From positions 1,270-65,269 of the forward strand of contig KQ965797.1 of NCBI GenBank assembly GCA_001574975.1: a stretch of 64,000 nt of DNA, written 5' to 3'. Positions 23,146-36,669 of this stretch are shown here, piece after piece (within the stretch, counting starts at the first letter, position 1; every line of letters starts with the position of its first letter). The position numbers and the translations under genes are program-made. Origin of the DNA: Gonapodya prolifera JEL478 (lineage: Eukaryota > Monoblepharomycota > Monoblepharidomycetes > Monoblepharidales > Gonapodyaceae). The notes beneath the pieces were generated by a model. It was not told where the DNA came from. It worked only from the letters and a program-made list of their open reading frames with translations, and did no database searches.

Positions 23146-23458
23146 GATGTTTTGCGGATAAACTCGACAGCACGCCGAGGAGAAGCGTCGATGGGTGTTT
23201 TCAGAGCAGCGAGAAAGCGTCGTGATGTGTTGCGAGCAGTCCGGAAATGGCGAGCGTCCTGTGCTGCGGAGTAAAGCAAAAGGTTGGGAAGGTACAACGA
23301 ACTGTTACTTCTGTGTATGGTAATGCTGTGCCTCCACCAAGGGCACGCTCGGACTTTTGGTTGCAACCGATGCAGTACAACATCAACTTCTTATTACCAT
23401 ATAAATCAATTTATGTCTAATTCATCTGATTGCCAAAATCCCAGACTCAGTCAATACA

Positions 23459-24641
23459 TTACGACCTCCCACCATCGTCGGTTTCACCACTCCTGCCAAC
23501 CACAACATCAAATAATTCAGTGGTATCCGATGTGAGCTCCAGTGCCGCTGGCGCCATTTCAAATGTCCTTTCCTCCGGATTCGCTGCTTCTGTGGCGACA
23601 TGTGTATCCAGGGCAGAGATGGACGACCCGGCGACGTCGGGAGAGGACTCTTCCTGTACAAGAATAGTCGCAGGACCAGGATCTCGCTGAAGGTGATCGC
23701 TGGGAGGAACAGCGGCGGGAGGCACCGCTGGAGCTTGCACGACTTCCACCTGCTCCTGCGCCGTTGTGCCCTGTTCCTCAGCGTCACCCGATCCAACGCC
23801 TCCCGTCAAGTCCATCCTACACAGCGGACACACGCCATGCCACAGAACGAGCCATTCGTCCACGCACACGGCGTGGAAGCTGTGCCCGCACGGGAGCCGT
23901 CTCAGCATCGCGCCCGGCTCACGAAGTGGATCTAGGCACACGGAGCACATTGGCGGCGACGTGAGCGTGGAGATAAACGAGAGAATGGACGTGTTGGTCG
24001 CGTTGCGCGAGATTGACGGATGTCCCGACTTGGATTTGGCGTTGACGGGCTTGGACGGCACACGACGGATGGACAGATTTTGAAGACTCAGGGGGCTCAG
24101 AGTGGCTGTGCCCCGTGTTGGTAGCATACCGTCGTTGAGTACGAGTTCGTTGTAGAGCTGGGGGTTTTGTAAGCGGAGTCGGGCGAATCGGGAACGGTCC
24201 AACTGGGATGTCATGATTCCAACAGAAATTATTTGGCGCTATTCAACCGCTGTCCAGTTGCAGCCGCAACATAAGCACAGACAACTCACCAGACACCGCT
24301 TTACAAGAATTCCAGCGCACCCGAGGATACAGAGTCCGCAAAAGACCGCCATGACGGTCAAATATACAGGCGCCCCACTGTTGTCGACGTCGAGAAGACG
24401 TTTCACTCCAGCGCCTGGGACAGGACGCACATGGGTTGTTATAGTCCCATGTTGCGCGAAAGGGAGGTGTACCAGTTGACTCACCCGAGGTCACGGTAGT
24501 GAGCCTAGACGTGGTGGTTGTTGCGTTCGGTAATAATGTATCAGACGTGTTTGTTGCTTGAGCGTCTCCTCCGACGACGACAGTAAGCGCTAAGAGTGCC
24601 ACGAAGCGTGCATTGGAACGCGAAGTGGGAATGTCTCCCAT
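23459..24641 (-). CDS. Single-span membrane RING-H2 protein, likely E3 ubiquitin ligase
   Basis: Exons 24641-24485, 24414-24290 and 24202-23459 give 341 residues in frame. A short N-terminal signal region (FVALLALTVVV) precedes a Thr/Ser-rich extracellular stub. One span follows (YLTVMAVFCGLCILGCAGILV), then a cytosolic part with a RING-H2 finger at about residue 185 (CSVC...LPCGHSFHAVCVDEW...CPLC). An acidic Gln/Glu-rich tail ends it. The family's role is to pass ubiquitin from an E2 to membrane or endosomal substrates. Possible extra 5' exons exist near 24750-25060 but cannot be confirmed, so the ectodomain may be longer than shown. Confidence 0.8.
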
Positions 24642-25536
24642 CGATCCCGATTTCACTCGGAAAACTGAGCGATTGCGGTGTGATGGCAACGACACACGCG
24701 GTTGGAGAGAAACGGCCATTTGTAAGATATGCCCGGCAGAACGGGGAAACTGGTACCTGCTGAGTGCAGTCTTGGCCCAACTGACTACAAACCTGATGCA
24801 AAAGGGTCCTGGGCTCTTCCACGGGCAGAAAAGATTCCGGCGTGAGTAACCCGTCCGTTCCGGGAAATGCTGTTATCCCTACACGGAATGGGCTCAGCGA
24901 AGTGGACTGAAGAACCGGGCCGGTGCCCATGTTTACGCTTATAGTCTTTTGCTCACCGATCGACCCACAGAGCCGCTCGAAGAGGCGGGAGATCTGGGCA
25001 AACTGTCATTTCGATGCTGATCGCTGGTTATGTGGACTCACCCAACATGGCAACCATAATAATAATCACCGATCCTCAAAAGTAAAACTTGACGCTGCAA
25101 CAGAGCTCTCATTCACGGACCCGAAAAGTGGTATTACAGGCGCGCTCGGCATCGTGTGGGAGCCCGTACGAGATGTTGTTGAATGTTGGCGGAGTGGAAG
25201 AACTGATGACAAAGAAACCGTGTCTCGCAGCGATGCAGCACGTGTGATCCTGCCGAGCTCGAGGAGTGTTCTGTTTGGATGTTTTGATGTTGACGGGGTG
25301 ATGGTACTCGGAGGACGAATAAGATGAAATGTATAATGTCACGTATGTCGTCTCCCCCTTTCCGATATCGATGAGCTGAAACAATGCTACTGCTTTTATC
25401 TATGCTGTACAAACGAGAGGGTGTCATTACTATACTACTGTACTGCTGTCTAATTGCTGCGATGTATCACACAACAACATGAAGAAAAAAGAAATGCTGC
25501 CCGTATCATGGAATGTCCAAGCGAGAGACCCCCTCC
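24642..25536. other. Intergenic or unresolved 5' exons
   Basis: On the minus strand 24785-24930 stays open from an ATG and ends in a plausible GT donor, so it might be an upstream exon of the RING gene. Otherwise no gene is seen. Most of 24930-25430 looks non-coding. Confidence 0.4.
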
Positions 25537-27135
25537 TCACCACACCTTTCCCGCCATACCCTCGGGATGCCACACCATCCACTTGAGCGTCTCCCTGGCG
25601 ACGCCAGCCACGTCGGATATTAATTCTGCCATCCGACCTTCGGCAAGACCCTCCTTCATTGCGACCTGGACCACCTGTCGGACCTTCTCTCCCACGTCCG
25701 ACCAGCTCCCTCCCGTGTTCACGAGACCGAAATGGAACAGCAGCATAACGCCCAGCTGGTACGCGTCGAACCACCGGTTCGACCTCGGTATGCGGTTGGC
25801 GAGGGCGCCTCCGATGACAATCAGGAGGATCCACGGATGTGCCGTGAACCACTCCCAGCCTTTAAACAAGAACGCCGAGCCACCCGTCGCGAATGACGAG
25901 GCGTATATGGTGTACGAGAGCCACCCGGGAAGGTACCCCTTGAATCGGAGGGTATGCAAAAACGCGGCGATTGTCGTAGAGAAGGAACCGGAGATGGAGG
26001 TGAGGAAGACATAGCGGATCGAGTCGGGGCTGATGGCGTTGGTGAAGCGGAGGTAGTTGAGGTAGAAGCCGATGATGTGCTGGTGGGGGGATCGGTGACG
26101 CGGCGCTTATGAGGCGTCGTTCGTAATTGACTCACTTTGCCGAACAGGTAGAACGTTTTCGTGATGTGGTTCATCACGAGGTAAAAGTAGTACGTCTTGC
26201 GCTCCTTCCGCAACTTGCCCAGATCCTCGCTGATCCGCGTGGTTGGGAAAATCGGGCGCCACCAGTACGTGAGGAAGACAAAGGCGTACTCGAGGGGCCA
26301 TAGGTGTTCCTTGATGAACACGTAGTAGCGGTCCTGGAAGTAGATGTATTGCCACCCGAGAATGAGGACGAAGAACATCTGGCGAAGGAGTGTGAGATGA
26401 GTTGGTGGAGAGTGTTGATGTGATTGGTCGTTGAGGTGGTCAAGTCACAACAGAATGGAGCGGTGATATGTTGTACGTCTGGTCGTCGATACAGAATTCA
26501 GAGAGAGAGAGAGAGAGGCACTCACGTTCTCCACGACGAAGAAATACGAGATGGAGCCGACATCATTGATGTAACCCCCCTCGCGCTTTTTCGGCAAGAA
26601 TGTAAATGTGAGGATAGCGGTGCCAGTTTGACAAATGGCCTGCAAATCGAGTTGAAAACGGAGGTGTTAGTTTCGGGACTTCGGGGAAGGTGGATAAACC
26701 ACATATATTCACGGTCAAAGGAATGGTCGTCAGCAGCCAGCTGTCCTTGAAGAAACGGTCGTAGTCGATGACGTAGCAGAGAATAAGTGCGACGTACTAA
26801 TCGAACATTTGATCGCGATATGATTTCGACAGAACGGTCATCACATGTGCAAAAGTCAGTGCAAACTGATTCCCCATCCTCTTCCTCACCTGGACGAGGT
26901 ACGCCAGCCCCACGACGCGATGGACACCGAATTTCTTGGTGAAGAACAGCTTAGCAAACCCTCGGGCGAGGCTTCCGAGGCCGTGTTTCGGGTGCTTCGA
27001 CTGAGTTCCGGACGAGGAGCTCTTGGACTTGCCCGCGCGGGGCTCGTTGGGGAGCGAGTCCTCGAAGGCGGAATCCTCCCGCGTATCTGTATTGATGCTG
27101 TCCATTGTCGCGCTGGAAGGCTGGGACGCGCTCAA
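25537..27135 (-). CDS. Multi-pass membrane protein, family not recognised
   Basis: Five exons (27135-26890, 26796-26713, 26639-26526, 26378-26136, 26079-25537) join exactly to 409 residues. The first ~60 residues are Ser-rich and cytosol-like. At least six hydrophobic segments follow, including YVALILCYVI, MFFVLILGW and HPWILLIVIGGAL. Between spans lie a polar KLRKERKTYYFYLVMNH loop and the sequence TRISEDLG. The C-terminus is amphipathic. The intron between exons 3 and 4 carries a (GA)n run at about 26501-26517. No transporter signature is visible, so substrate and role are unknown. A downstream Met at 27105 is an alternative start. Confidence 0.75.
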
Positions 27136-27952
27136 ATGTGTTACGAGTGATTACGAGTTTTCCGATTTCTCGTCAGCAGGGGCTGTGCCTCACTTGGCAC
27201 AAGGTTTTAGCGAGGCCACGGCCTGATTTTGAGGGGTAAGAGATTCTTCTGAAATCCTTCAACCGTAAGACAATCGCTGATTGTAGACCGTCCTCTCACT
27301 TGTGTGAGTGCACCCACTCGCGTGCTGATTCCAAGCGTGCACGTCGGGTTTGCTCCCTCGTCATGGTTTAGGCAGCACGATTTTAAACGAAAGATTGGTG
27401 GGAAAACTTTATTTTTTTTGCCCCCGACAAAAAGAAACGTCATGAAGACGGAATGGTAGGATGTTGGCACTCCCTGCGTCCGGCAGTCGACGAAAAACGA
27501 ATCACGTTCATTCTTGATATGCCGACTGTTGCACCACCCAAGGCGCAATCACGGCAGTGCGCCTTTCCAAATCAAATAAAGTAAATATGTTTCCAAGAAA
27601 CCCGAACATATCACCTTTTTGGCGGCGAGCTGTGGTCGCTGCGCCATACGACTGGGCCACAGCTAGAGCTCATTACAGCCAGACACTCTTCCCCGTTACC
27701 GCCGACTGCTCCCCGTGGAGGGAGTCTTGCCACTCTGAGTTATTTACTTGTAGTTTACATGGCGTGCACTCTGCTGTGCATCTCACTCAACCCGTCTTCT
27801 TGCAGTCATCGCAGTAGCGAGTAAAGTTTAGTTGCATTGGCCAGTCCCATCAAGTTAGTAAAATATTGAGAGGTCCAGGTTTCCCAGGCTTCTTTCGGCT
27901 CACCCAGAAGCCGACCCGAAACCAAACTCCACACCCAACGCACGAGGGCACA
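27136..27952. other. Divergent promoter region, nothing specific seen
   Basis: About 0.8 kb between two divergently read genes (the membrane protein on minus, the amidohydrolase on plus). It should contain both promoters. No further gene is supported. Confidence 0.5.
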
Positions 27953-29844
27953 ATGTCCAAGATCCAGCGCCCTCCCGTCTCGCATGAAGCATCATCTGTG
28001 ATCGAAGAGCTTCTCCGTGGCGTGCCTATCGTCGACGCCCACCACCACCTTGTGAGTCACATCGCGTTTCACAGCGCGCCAACACACGTCAAACGGCATC
28101 GAATCCAGTGGGACATCGGCAACACTCCCCCCGTGCAACGGGGCATGGCGTTTCTTCCCTGGACAGAGCTTGCCGGTGAACCCGTCCACGAGTTCCCGCC
28201 CGGTCTCACTCCGCCCGAGGGTGCCGAGCCATTACCCGAAGATCAAGTCAAGGCGTACGGAAAATGGACCGCAAACTCTTTTGGACAGCACAACAATAGT
28301 AAGATTGCGTCTGCTTCATGATCTTCCTCATCATCACATGTTCGAATCGTACCACACACCCACCCACCATTCCCCACGACTTAGTGATCCAAAACTATTT
28401 GCGTAAGTCCTGCCTTGTCTCCGTGCCTCCATCATACTTTTCCGACTTGAGCTCGTCCGGACGTCCCTGTTGCTTCGTCGCACAAAGCCGCCGACCTACT
28501 TCAAGAATTCGCCCACGCAAACATCGAACTCGACTCCTCCGTATTCATCGAATGCGTGTGGATCGCACCGGACGACAAGTTTGGTGACCTCGGCGAGACC
28601 AAATGGGTTCAGGAAAGTGAGTCACTTCAATCCCTTTCGCACAGTGTCACCTCCCCGCCACGCAGCTAACGGGTCTCTATTGTCCCGCAAAAGACTGCGC
28701 TAACCCGACGTCAAATAAAGTCGCCAAGGCCATCATCGGCCACGTCAACCTGCTCACACTCTCAAAGGACGACGCCCGAGAGCTGTTCAAGAAGCACATT
28801 GCCCAGGTTCCAAACTTCCGCGGGATCAGGTTCACGGTACGTTGTTGCCGCTCTTCTACTTACAATCGCAAACCACGTGAATGCCTGACGCTCTCAACAA
28901 CCCGCACCCATGGACTTCCAGATCACGCACGAGGAAGGCGGCCCCAACCGTTTCTTCCCACTCTCGCCCAAGCCGCACATCGCGCAGGACCCACACTGGC
29001 TGGACAACTTCTCGCTCTTGGGCGAGTTCGGCCTGTCGTTCGAATTGTGGTGTTTCGGATACCAAATTGTCGAGGGCGCCGAGCTGGCGAAACAGTTCCC
29101 GGGGACCAACTTCGGTATGTCACTTGTCACTTGAGAAAGCGTAAGCGGGAGCCCGTCGATAACGTGCGCGCTTTTCAATGGCAGTCCTCGACCACTTCGG
29201 AACCCCAGTTGACGTCTACACGGACGACGCAGTTTACAAAAAATGGCAGGAAGACATCACACTCCTTGCATCCAACCCAAACGTCTACGCCAAGTTGTCC
29301 GGACTCATGCCACCGGTGTGTGCGCCCTCGGGTGATACCGTTTCTTTTTTCAGCAAAGTAACCTTTATTGGGGTACTGCCTTAGCTCGGGTACACGTACC
29401 ACCGGCGAAAGTGGGGCGCCCCGGGACCGACTGCAAGGATGCTTGCGGAGTCGCGGTTCGGCGACCTGGTGAGGAAGACCGTGGAGGTGTTTGGCGTGGA
29501 TCGGTGCATGTTTGGGTGAGTCGAGCGATTTGAGCTGCGCAGGGTGACCGGGGCGTTCACCCTTCAATCTACATCTACCGCACGACACGCATGTGGGACA
29601 GGTCAAACTTCCCAGTCGGTACGTGTTTTGACATTGATGCTCCTTGTTTGCCCTCTCCGTGTTCCCAAGTTCTAACGCCGTGTTCTTTCTCTTCAAAATG
29701 TCCGCACCCACAGACAAAGGCTCCGCGGACCTCGCCGAGCTGATCGGGTGCTATCTGCTCGTCCTCAAGGCGTCGGGCTTGGCGTCTCCAGAGAACATCG
29801 CCAAAGTGTTCAGGGAAAACGCGAAGAAGTTTTACAGGATATAG
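27953..29844 (+). CDS. Amidohydrolase-2 family metal-dependent hydrolase
   Basis: Ten exons (27953-28051, 28109-28298, 28385-28402, 28452-28616, 28694-28836, 28922-29114, 29185-29315, 29385-29515, 29604-29620, 29714-29844) join to 405 residues without a frame slip. Two are micro-exons of 18 and 17 nt. Family marks are the metal-binding VDAHHHLWD near residue 28, VLDHFGTP in the middle and the late DRCMFGSNFPVD, whose Asp binds metal. These point to the TIM-barrel group of lactonases and decarboxylases (COG3618-like), such as fuconolactonase or pyrone-dicarboxylate hydrolase. The insert after WD (about 45 residues) is longer than in bacterial members. No signal peptide, so likely cytosolic. 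The substrate cannot be told from sequence. Confidence 0.9.
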
Positions 29845-30032
29845 CTGGAAGCGAAAGAAAAATGAGCGGGTGGAGCAAAAAACGTGGAAGGTGGAAACGA
29901 TTGTAATTGAACGTCTGTCGGAGACACTCATGATGTGTATGAACCAAACGGGGTACTCTTTCAACCAACAATAGCACAGCTTTCCACTCCATCGCCCGTC
30001 CACCATTTTTCATCCACTTCAATGCACCCGCG

Positions 30033-33000
30033 ATGAGCCATCTACACCCCCCCAACGTCACTCTCACGCCCGCGTCGCCATCACAACCTTCTCGCCCCGG
30101 CACCCACTCGCACACTCCATCGAACTCCTCGTCTCGCTCGACTCACTCCTACTCTCATTCGCGCTCCGTCTCATCTGCGCGTGCACCGCCCCCTCTGAAC
30201 CCGTTCAGAAACGCATATGTGGGGAATGCGCCCAGGCCGTTGTATGTCGGACTCAAGGCCGATTCGACCGCGGCGACCAAGATTGCGGTGCGTATTGATG
30301 TGGTCTGGAAGTGAGAATTGTGCTGGGATGGCAGGAGCTGGGAAAACGGGGTTGGGGAAGTGAAGAAAATCAGGGTCTCGTTGTGGCTAGCGCGTTGGAG
30401 GACTGCAGTGGAACAGGTCAAAACGGAGGTGCTGGAAGAAGTGAATGGATGAAATTGAGGAGTGGAAACAACCAGAATCTGGATGAACTGTCACGGTCAT
30501 TTCGCAAGTTCTACTACCAGTGCAAAAGAAACTATGGCAATGGAAATGAACTGCGAAGGGAAATTTAATAGTACGACGGAAGGAGGTTTGGTGGATTCCG
30601 TGTGGAGGACGATGACGGGGGACCTATCTCAACACCTCGTGAATTAATTCACGGTATCTTGTGATGTCTTACTCCGCACGACCCAGTGCACATCATCCCT
30701 CCTATTCCTCCCGCTCTCCCTTCCCACCTCACTCGCGGTGTTTCCCCTTCCACCTGGCTCTGCATCATCCCTCACCTCACCTACGCTGCGCCCCGCTGCA
30801 GCCCCGCTGTCCCTGTCGCACCGAAAACCCGTCTCCGCCTTCGCAGTCGCCCCGTCCAGAGCGTCTGCGCCTGTTCTAGTCGCATCCACGGAGCGTACCG
30901 ACGCCGTCGTCAAAGTATGGTCACTGGACAGCGACAATGTCGAGCACGTCGAGCGTTTTAGCGGCGTTGCCGCGGGTAGCTCCGATGGCACTTCAGAAGA
31001 GACGAACCAGGAGCCGCGAGTCGTGGATGTGGCGCAGGGCTACCTGGCGGGACACGAACGGAGAGTGGATTGTATGGCATGGCATTCATTCGTGGAGGGT
31101 GTGTTGGCCACGGGTGGCGGGTGAGTACGACGAGAGAAGGACGTGATGTCAGGAAATGGGACCCATGGGTCCTCTACTAATCAGTCCACATGGCGCATTG
31201 GCCGCGAAATAGAGGCGTGTGGCAAATGCCAGGGACGGGACAAGTCGCATTCGAAGTTTTTTGAAGAAGAGTTCACATATCACGCTCCCGCGCTCCACAA
31301 ATAGTGACGGTACGATACGTATCTGGGACGCCCTTCAGATGCGAGAACTCCTCTGCCTCATGATCCCCTCCCAACCTTCCTTATCGGACCCTCCGTCGTC
31401 TATCCCGTCAGGCCCAACTCCTCCCGTCGACCCCGCACCAACCTGCCTCGCCTGGATGGATCGTGCAGGTGGTCGCGTTGGGTGGGACGTGGCGGCCGTG
31501 GGGGCTGACGGTGCTGTTAGGCTTTGGGATGTTCGGGAATGCGGGAAGCCGTGTGAAGTGCGTTGCGTGTACGCTGGTGTAGTCGCACCTCACCTGCACG
31601 ACATCTGCATCGCTAGCTTCTTTCTCCCTCGTCGTCACGTCCCTCCTCGATTACACCTCTTTCGCCCTCGCCATACCTGCTCATGTCCTATCCACCCCCA
31701 AACCGGCGCTTCATCCTTCTCGATACCCGTACGGGACTCTCGGTTGAGGGCTCTGCTCCCACCACTGTTTCTTCGACGGTGTTCTCCGCTCCCTTGCCGG
31801 ACGGCACGGCCCCGGTTGTTGCGAGCTGGGATCCGGGAAGGAGGGTCGCGTGGGCGTGGGGGAAGGGTGAGGCAGGTGTGGGAGTTTGGGCGATGGAAGA
31901 GGATGATTTAGATGGGGAGGACGCGCGCCGAGTGAGCTGGTCTCAAATTGGCTCAACAAAGTGCGACAGGGGTGCAGTGAGTGGGCCTCCTGGCTGCAAG
32001 TATGGTGTCCTCACTCCTCCTCTATCTAGACCGCATGGGCATCCATTCCATCTTTAGTATTCGACACCACTAAGTGGGAAGTGGCCAGATTCGCAAGAGT
32101 GCTGTGCGTACACGGGGTTGTGAGATTCATATGCTTGACACCAATTGTCTTCCGTTCCCGCCTTATCCATACCACAAAACCAATTTCAGAGCTGACTCTT
32201 CGATAGATTTGGTATCTCTCCACGTTACCCGTCGCGATCCACCCGGCGCCGCGTCGACCTCCCGAAGGCTCTCGACTGCCGTTGTCGGACCACCTCCCCA
32301 ATCGAATCTCGCTCCGTCGCTGGACCCACTTCTGTACCCCGCCGAGCTCCCCGAGGCCGTCCCATTGCTGGACGAGTGGCTTGCTACCCCCATCCCATCC
32401 CCCGCTCCCGCTCCCGCCAACTCGTCATTGCCATCACGTGCTTCGTCCCGATCTGGCCCTTCAATTCAGACGACACAGTCTCCTGCTGCAAGTCCCATGC
32501 TGATGCGATCCGCCACCTGGCGACCTGCCCCTCCCCCGAGACCAACATGGCCTCCGCCTGGGGTGAGCGAGCCGTGCTCGATCCGCAAGCACGTTGTCGC
32601 GACTGGGACTGGCTCGGGATCGACCAATGACTTGTCCTTCCCACGCGCCGTGGGAGACTGGGTTTCGGGCGAGGTCTGGGTGAGGAGAAGCCGTATTTGG
32701 TTTCTGAGTAGTTCGAGAGGTGGAGCGCTAGGTGTGGTCGGATGGACGTGGGTGGATGAGGTGACAGCAGTGGAGGTTGTTCCGCATGTCCCCGAGGGGC
32801 AGGGGCACCTTGCGACGGTGGAGACTTCCGGAGCTGTGTGGAGGCTGAGGTTTGGCGACTCACGTGGACGGGAGAGAGTCGTGAATGCCACCAAGAAGGC
32901 AATGGAGATGACGGGTGGAAGTCGCAATGTAGCACGAAGGGATGCACGTGGGCAGAGTAGCGCGTCGAGAGAGACGCTTTCTGGCTCGGAAGGGGCGCTG

Positions 33001-36000
33001 GTGCGCAAACCAACAGTTGTTCGTCAGAACGCAATGCTCATGTCACCGATGGAGTATCTCGGAACTCCTGAAGAAGGTGTCCCTTCTCAGTCCCGACCTC
33101 CGGCGCCAGGAGTGCAATGGCGCCCTCGCCTAGCCACGCTGGATTCAGATGGAGCGGTGCTCCTGCACTCGGCCAACATGCGGGCGTACCGACCTGACAA
33201 AGCCCCATTGGAATTGGTGAACTTGCGGTCGGCGGTAAGCTGCAGGCTCGCGGATCTGACTGCAGGAGGGGTGGGAGGTGAAGGTGGCGGTGGCGGAATG
33301 GACGTGTGGCAGATTACTCTTTCTTCTGGGCGTGTCGAGTTTTTCAGGGCCAAAAGCACGAGAGACGCAGCGGAGTGGGTGGTGGCCGTGCGTGAGGTGA
33401 TGGCTGACGTGAGAGATGGCATGGGTGAGGGCGAAGAATGCGAAGAAGGGGAGGTCGATGTGAAAGTGGAGCCGACCACAGAAGGGGCATCAAACAAAGT
33501 GCAGTTGCCGAATGGGCTTGGCGGAAAGAAATGGCTCGTCGCAGTTGAGGGCGCGCTCTTCTATTACAACAATTGCATGGACCGTGAGCCAGTTCACGTC
33601 TTTCAGTCAACCGACGTTTCCAGAGTGGAGGCGTGTGAAGATCCTGAGCTCGATGCAGTCGCCCTCGGTGGAAAGACCCCACCTCCACTTCCCTCCAACC
33701 GTCGGGTGATGTATGGATGGTTTCGTGTTCATATCGCTGGAGTGTCGCTCTTGCACCGAGTGAGCTCGAGTCGGGAGCGTGACAGATGGAGTCGAGAATG
33801 TTCTTTGCAACGACTGCGAGCATTTGACTTCTTCGCGAGGGTAGGCGTGAAGGACGAAGAGGATTTCTCACGCGTGGCCGAACGGGTTGGGAAGGCGGTT
33901 GTTGTTCATTCGGCGAGTACACCAGGTGCGACCAGTGAGGGACATGTGTTTGAGACTGATGGAGCGATGGCGGGGAGGAAGGAGGCACCCTTGATGGTTG
34001 TGATAAGGGGTGTGGTAAAACTTGTGAGTGCATTCCAAAAAAGTCTGGGTCATTCAACGCAGTCAGACGGGAAGGCCTTTGCAAGGTTATCGAACCAGTG
34101 CCCCTCCACAATACATACCTTCGTACCGACCTCTGCGCTGTACTGGATCGTGGAGATGTCATATACCGATGGGCAGGACCCGACTCTTCTCGAGTCTGCC
34201 GCGGTCAGGCTATGGACTGGGCAACGAGAATACGTAAAGAGCGACAAAACAGGCCTAGGATCTGTGTTGTTGACGAGCGGGACGCTGGACACGCTGAGTT
34301 CTGGAAGATAATTGGTGGAGAAAGACCGGACTTGCTGAAACCAGTTGACTGGGAGGGTGCAAGTGCGAGTAATCCGACACTCGACCGCTCTATCAGGGTC
34401 ATGACACCTAACGTCATACGAGTTTTCGAAATTAAATTCTGTAGAGCTTTTTCGAAGCGGGTGGAGCTCATGTATGAAGGATTTTCTCCCTCGAAAGGAC
34501 TGCTCAAGTCTGGCTCATGTTGTTTGGTCGTGGTGGGGTCCAGAGAGGTTCATTTATGGATTGGAAAAGGATCGCTGTTGGATCTACGAGACTTCTCGCT
34601 GACGGTGTGGCGATCAATCGCCGTTCGAGTCGCGGAGATTCAAGTCGGTGAAAGAAACTCGCAGCCTGACAATAGGATTCTCGGGTTTGTTGTCGCAATG
34701 AAATGCAACGAGGCGCAAGAAACGGTGCTCTTCAAGGTGACTGTCACCTCAAGTCCCGCATGTTTGAATCACATGCAAGCTAAAGGGTTTTACGCAGGAC
34801 AAATTTGTCGATTACGAAGGCTCTCTCCCAATATCAATGAGGCCAGCTGAAGAAGGACCCGCAAGAATCGCACGAACGCAACCTCAATCGGACATCGACA
34901 CATCCATTTTCACATCCTCTCAAGTTAAACCTTTACAACCCATCTTGGACGACGATGGCCGCTCAGGCACTTTGTCTGTTTACATCGTTAATGAATTCGG
35001 CAGGATTGCTGTGCCCAGCGATCGGCACAACCGCTTGTTTGAATGTGACTCCTACGTTATTCTATATCGATATTCCCCATCTTCCGGTGGTGCTCGTATC
35101 GAAAAGCGTATCGCTTATTTTTGGCAAGGACGTGACAGTCCCATCACTCAAAAGGGAACTTCGGCTCTCTTGACCGTCGACATAAGCAAGGAAACTGGTG
35201 GAGAGCTCACACAAGTGCGAGTTGCGCAAGGAAAAGAGCCTGTGCATTTTGTTGAGATCATGGGCGGTGTCGTGGTTATCAGATGTGGGAAGGACCCGCT
35301 GACGAGTAAAGAAACGCATGGCGGACAAGACAAAGGGACATTTACAACTTTCGATGTTCGAGTTTCGGAAAGTGGTGGTATACTGGCGTGCGAGTGTCGG
35401 TCTGGTGACGACGTGCAGCTGTACCCTTTCGGATCTGTGATCGCTTTCCCTCCGAAGGAGACACCCATTATCTATCACGGCGCATGGGTAGCCGAACCAT
35501 CGAGGAAGGGAGTGGAAGCCAAGTCTCTTTTCAAAAGTTTGGGAACATTGCAAACCAATGGCCCTCGCATACTCACTCACACCGAAGAAGCGCATGAAGT
35601 TTTGAAGCGGGCGGGATGGAAAGCATCAGAGTGGCATCGCGTTGTGGAGAAGATACCCTCTTCTGCGTCGCCACGAGTGTTTTCGTTCGCGATGGGTGTT
35701 GGAAACGTTGTGGTGAGAGGCAACCGGTCGCCGAACTGCTCCTCTCTCGACTTAACACAACTCACGGTGATTTTCAAGGGTGAAGAGATATTTGATGTGA
35801 CGCAAGAAGACCTTTCAGACCTGCCCGTTGTCGTGTGCGACAATGGTGATGAGATATATGTTCGCTTCTGCAATGCTAAACCACAAGAGAAAACTGTAGC
35901 GCTTCGTACCGTTTTGGTGAGTAAGCGTTCTTCATCAAGGTCATGTTGGATGTTAACAAGCACCATTCAGAAATATGTTGAAACGGCCAAGCGGTCGTCT

Positions 36001-36420
36001 TCGGTGTGGGTCGTTGCCGCGGGCCATGAAACCCCCGCATTCACTTGCCGGTTTCAGGGGTGGCGTCGAGACTCGAAGGATTCCTCGGAGCTCTTCAAAC
36101 GGACTTCAGCCCAATGTGTGCTTGATGAGTGAGTGTCAGCAAACCTTCCTCAAGTGCATCTATCCCAAGATAAATAATCTTTGTCTTACAGCCTCTCCAA
36201 GAAAACGTTTTCTCTCGCAGAGGTTCTTGCCTTCGCGTCCACACTCCAAACAGGCGGCGCACAAGCTTTGTCGGAGCGCCACCATATTGACGTCTCGAAA
36301 CTCGAGGACCTTCTCGCTGAAGATGACTTCCCGAAGTTGTTTAAAATGCCTCGAGACAAGTTCGACGCCATGCCCGAGTGGAAGAGACTGCGATTGAAGC
36401 AGGACGTCGGATTGTACTGA
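30033..36420 (+). CDS. Villidin-like protein: coronin WD domain, PH domains, gelsolin repeats, villin headpiece
   Basis: A large actin regulator. The N-terminal ~100 residues hold a basic Ser-rich patch and NPFRNAYVG. A coronin-type WD region follows (30687 to ~32400: TDAVVKVWSL, DGTIRIWDAL, AVRLWDVRE, EVARF, DPLLYPAE). PH-like domains lie at about 32600-32900, 33180-33420 and 33500-33820. Gelsolin-type segments span 34060-36120 (DVIYRWAG, YVILYRY, IAYFWQG, QVRVAQGKEPVHF). A villin headpiece is coded by 36192-36420 (VSKLEDLLAEDDFPKLFKM, then LPLWK-like MPEWKRLRLKQDVGLY). Exon ends read with confidence: 30287, 30687-31120, 31305-31557, 31617-31931, then up to 34009, 34798-35916, 35971-36128. 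The joins at 31932-32200 are uncertain. The order matches villidin of Dictyostelium. Confidence 0.85.
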
Positions 36421-36669
36421 TCGGCGACAAAAACGATATATGAGATATAGGATAAAAATACTACTGCTTTCGGGTCACTAAATGACTTAAATTACACCGG
36501 AGAACCAAGCCAAGATGGCCCACCGGGAAAATGAAACAAAACAGTGTCCACGTACACCGAAGCAATCCAAGTGAGAGAAGGAAGCATTCAAAAAAGAAAG
36601 AAAGCGTCCGCTTAAAAAGCATGTATATGTGCACTGCGAGCGGCCGTGCGAAAATTGTGTTCAAGTCCA

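Noticed and set aside
30289-30686. Separate small gene in the first long intron of the villidin-like gene
   Set aside because: The frame from 30311 shows no motif, and the exons on either side join in frame and carry coronin features.
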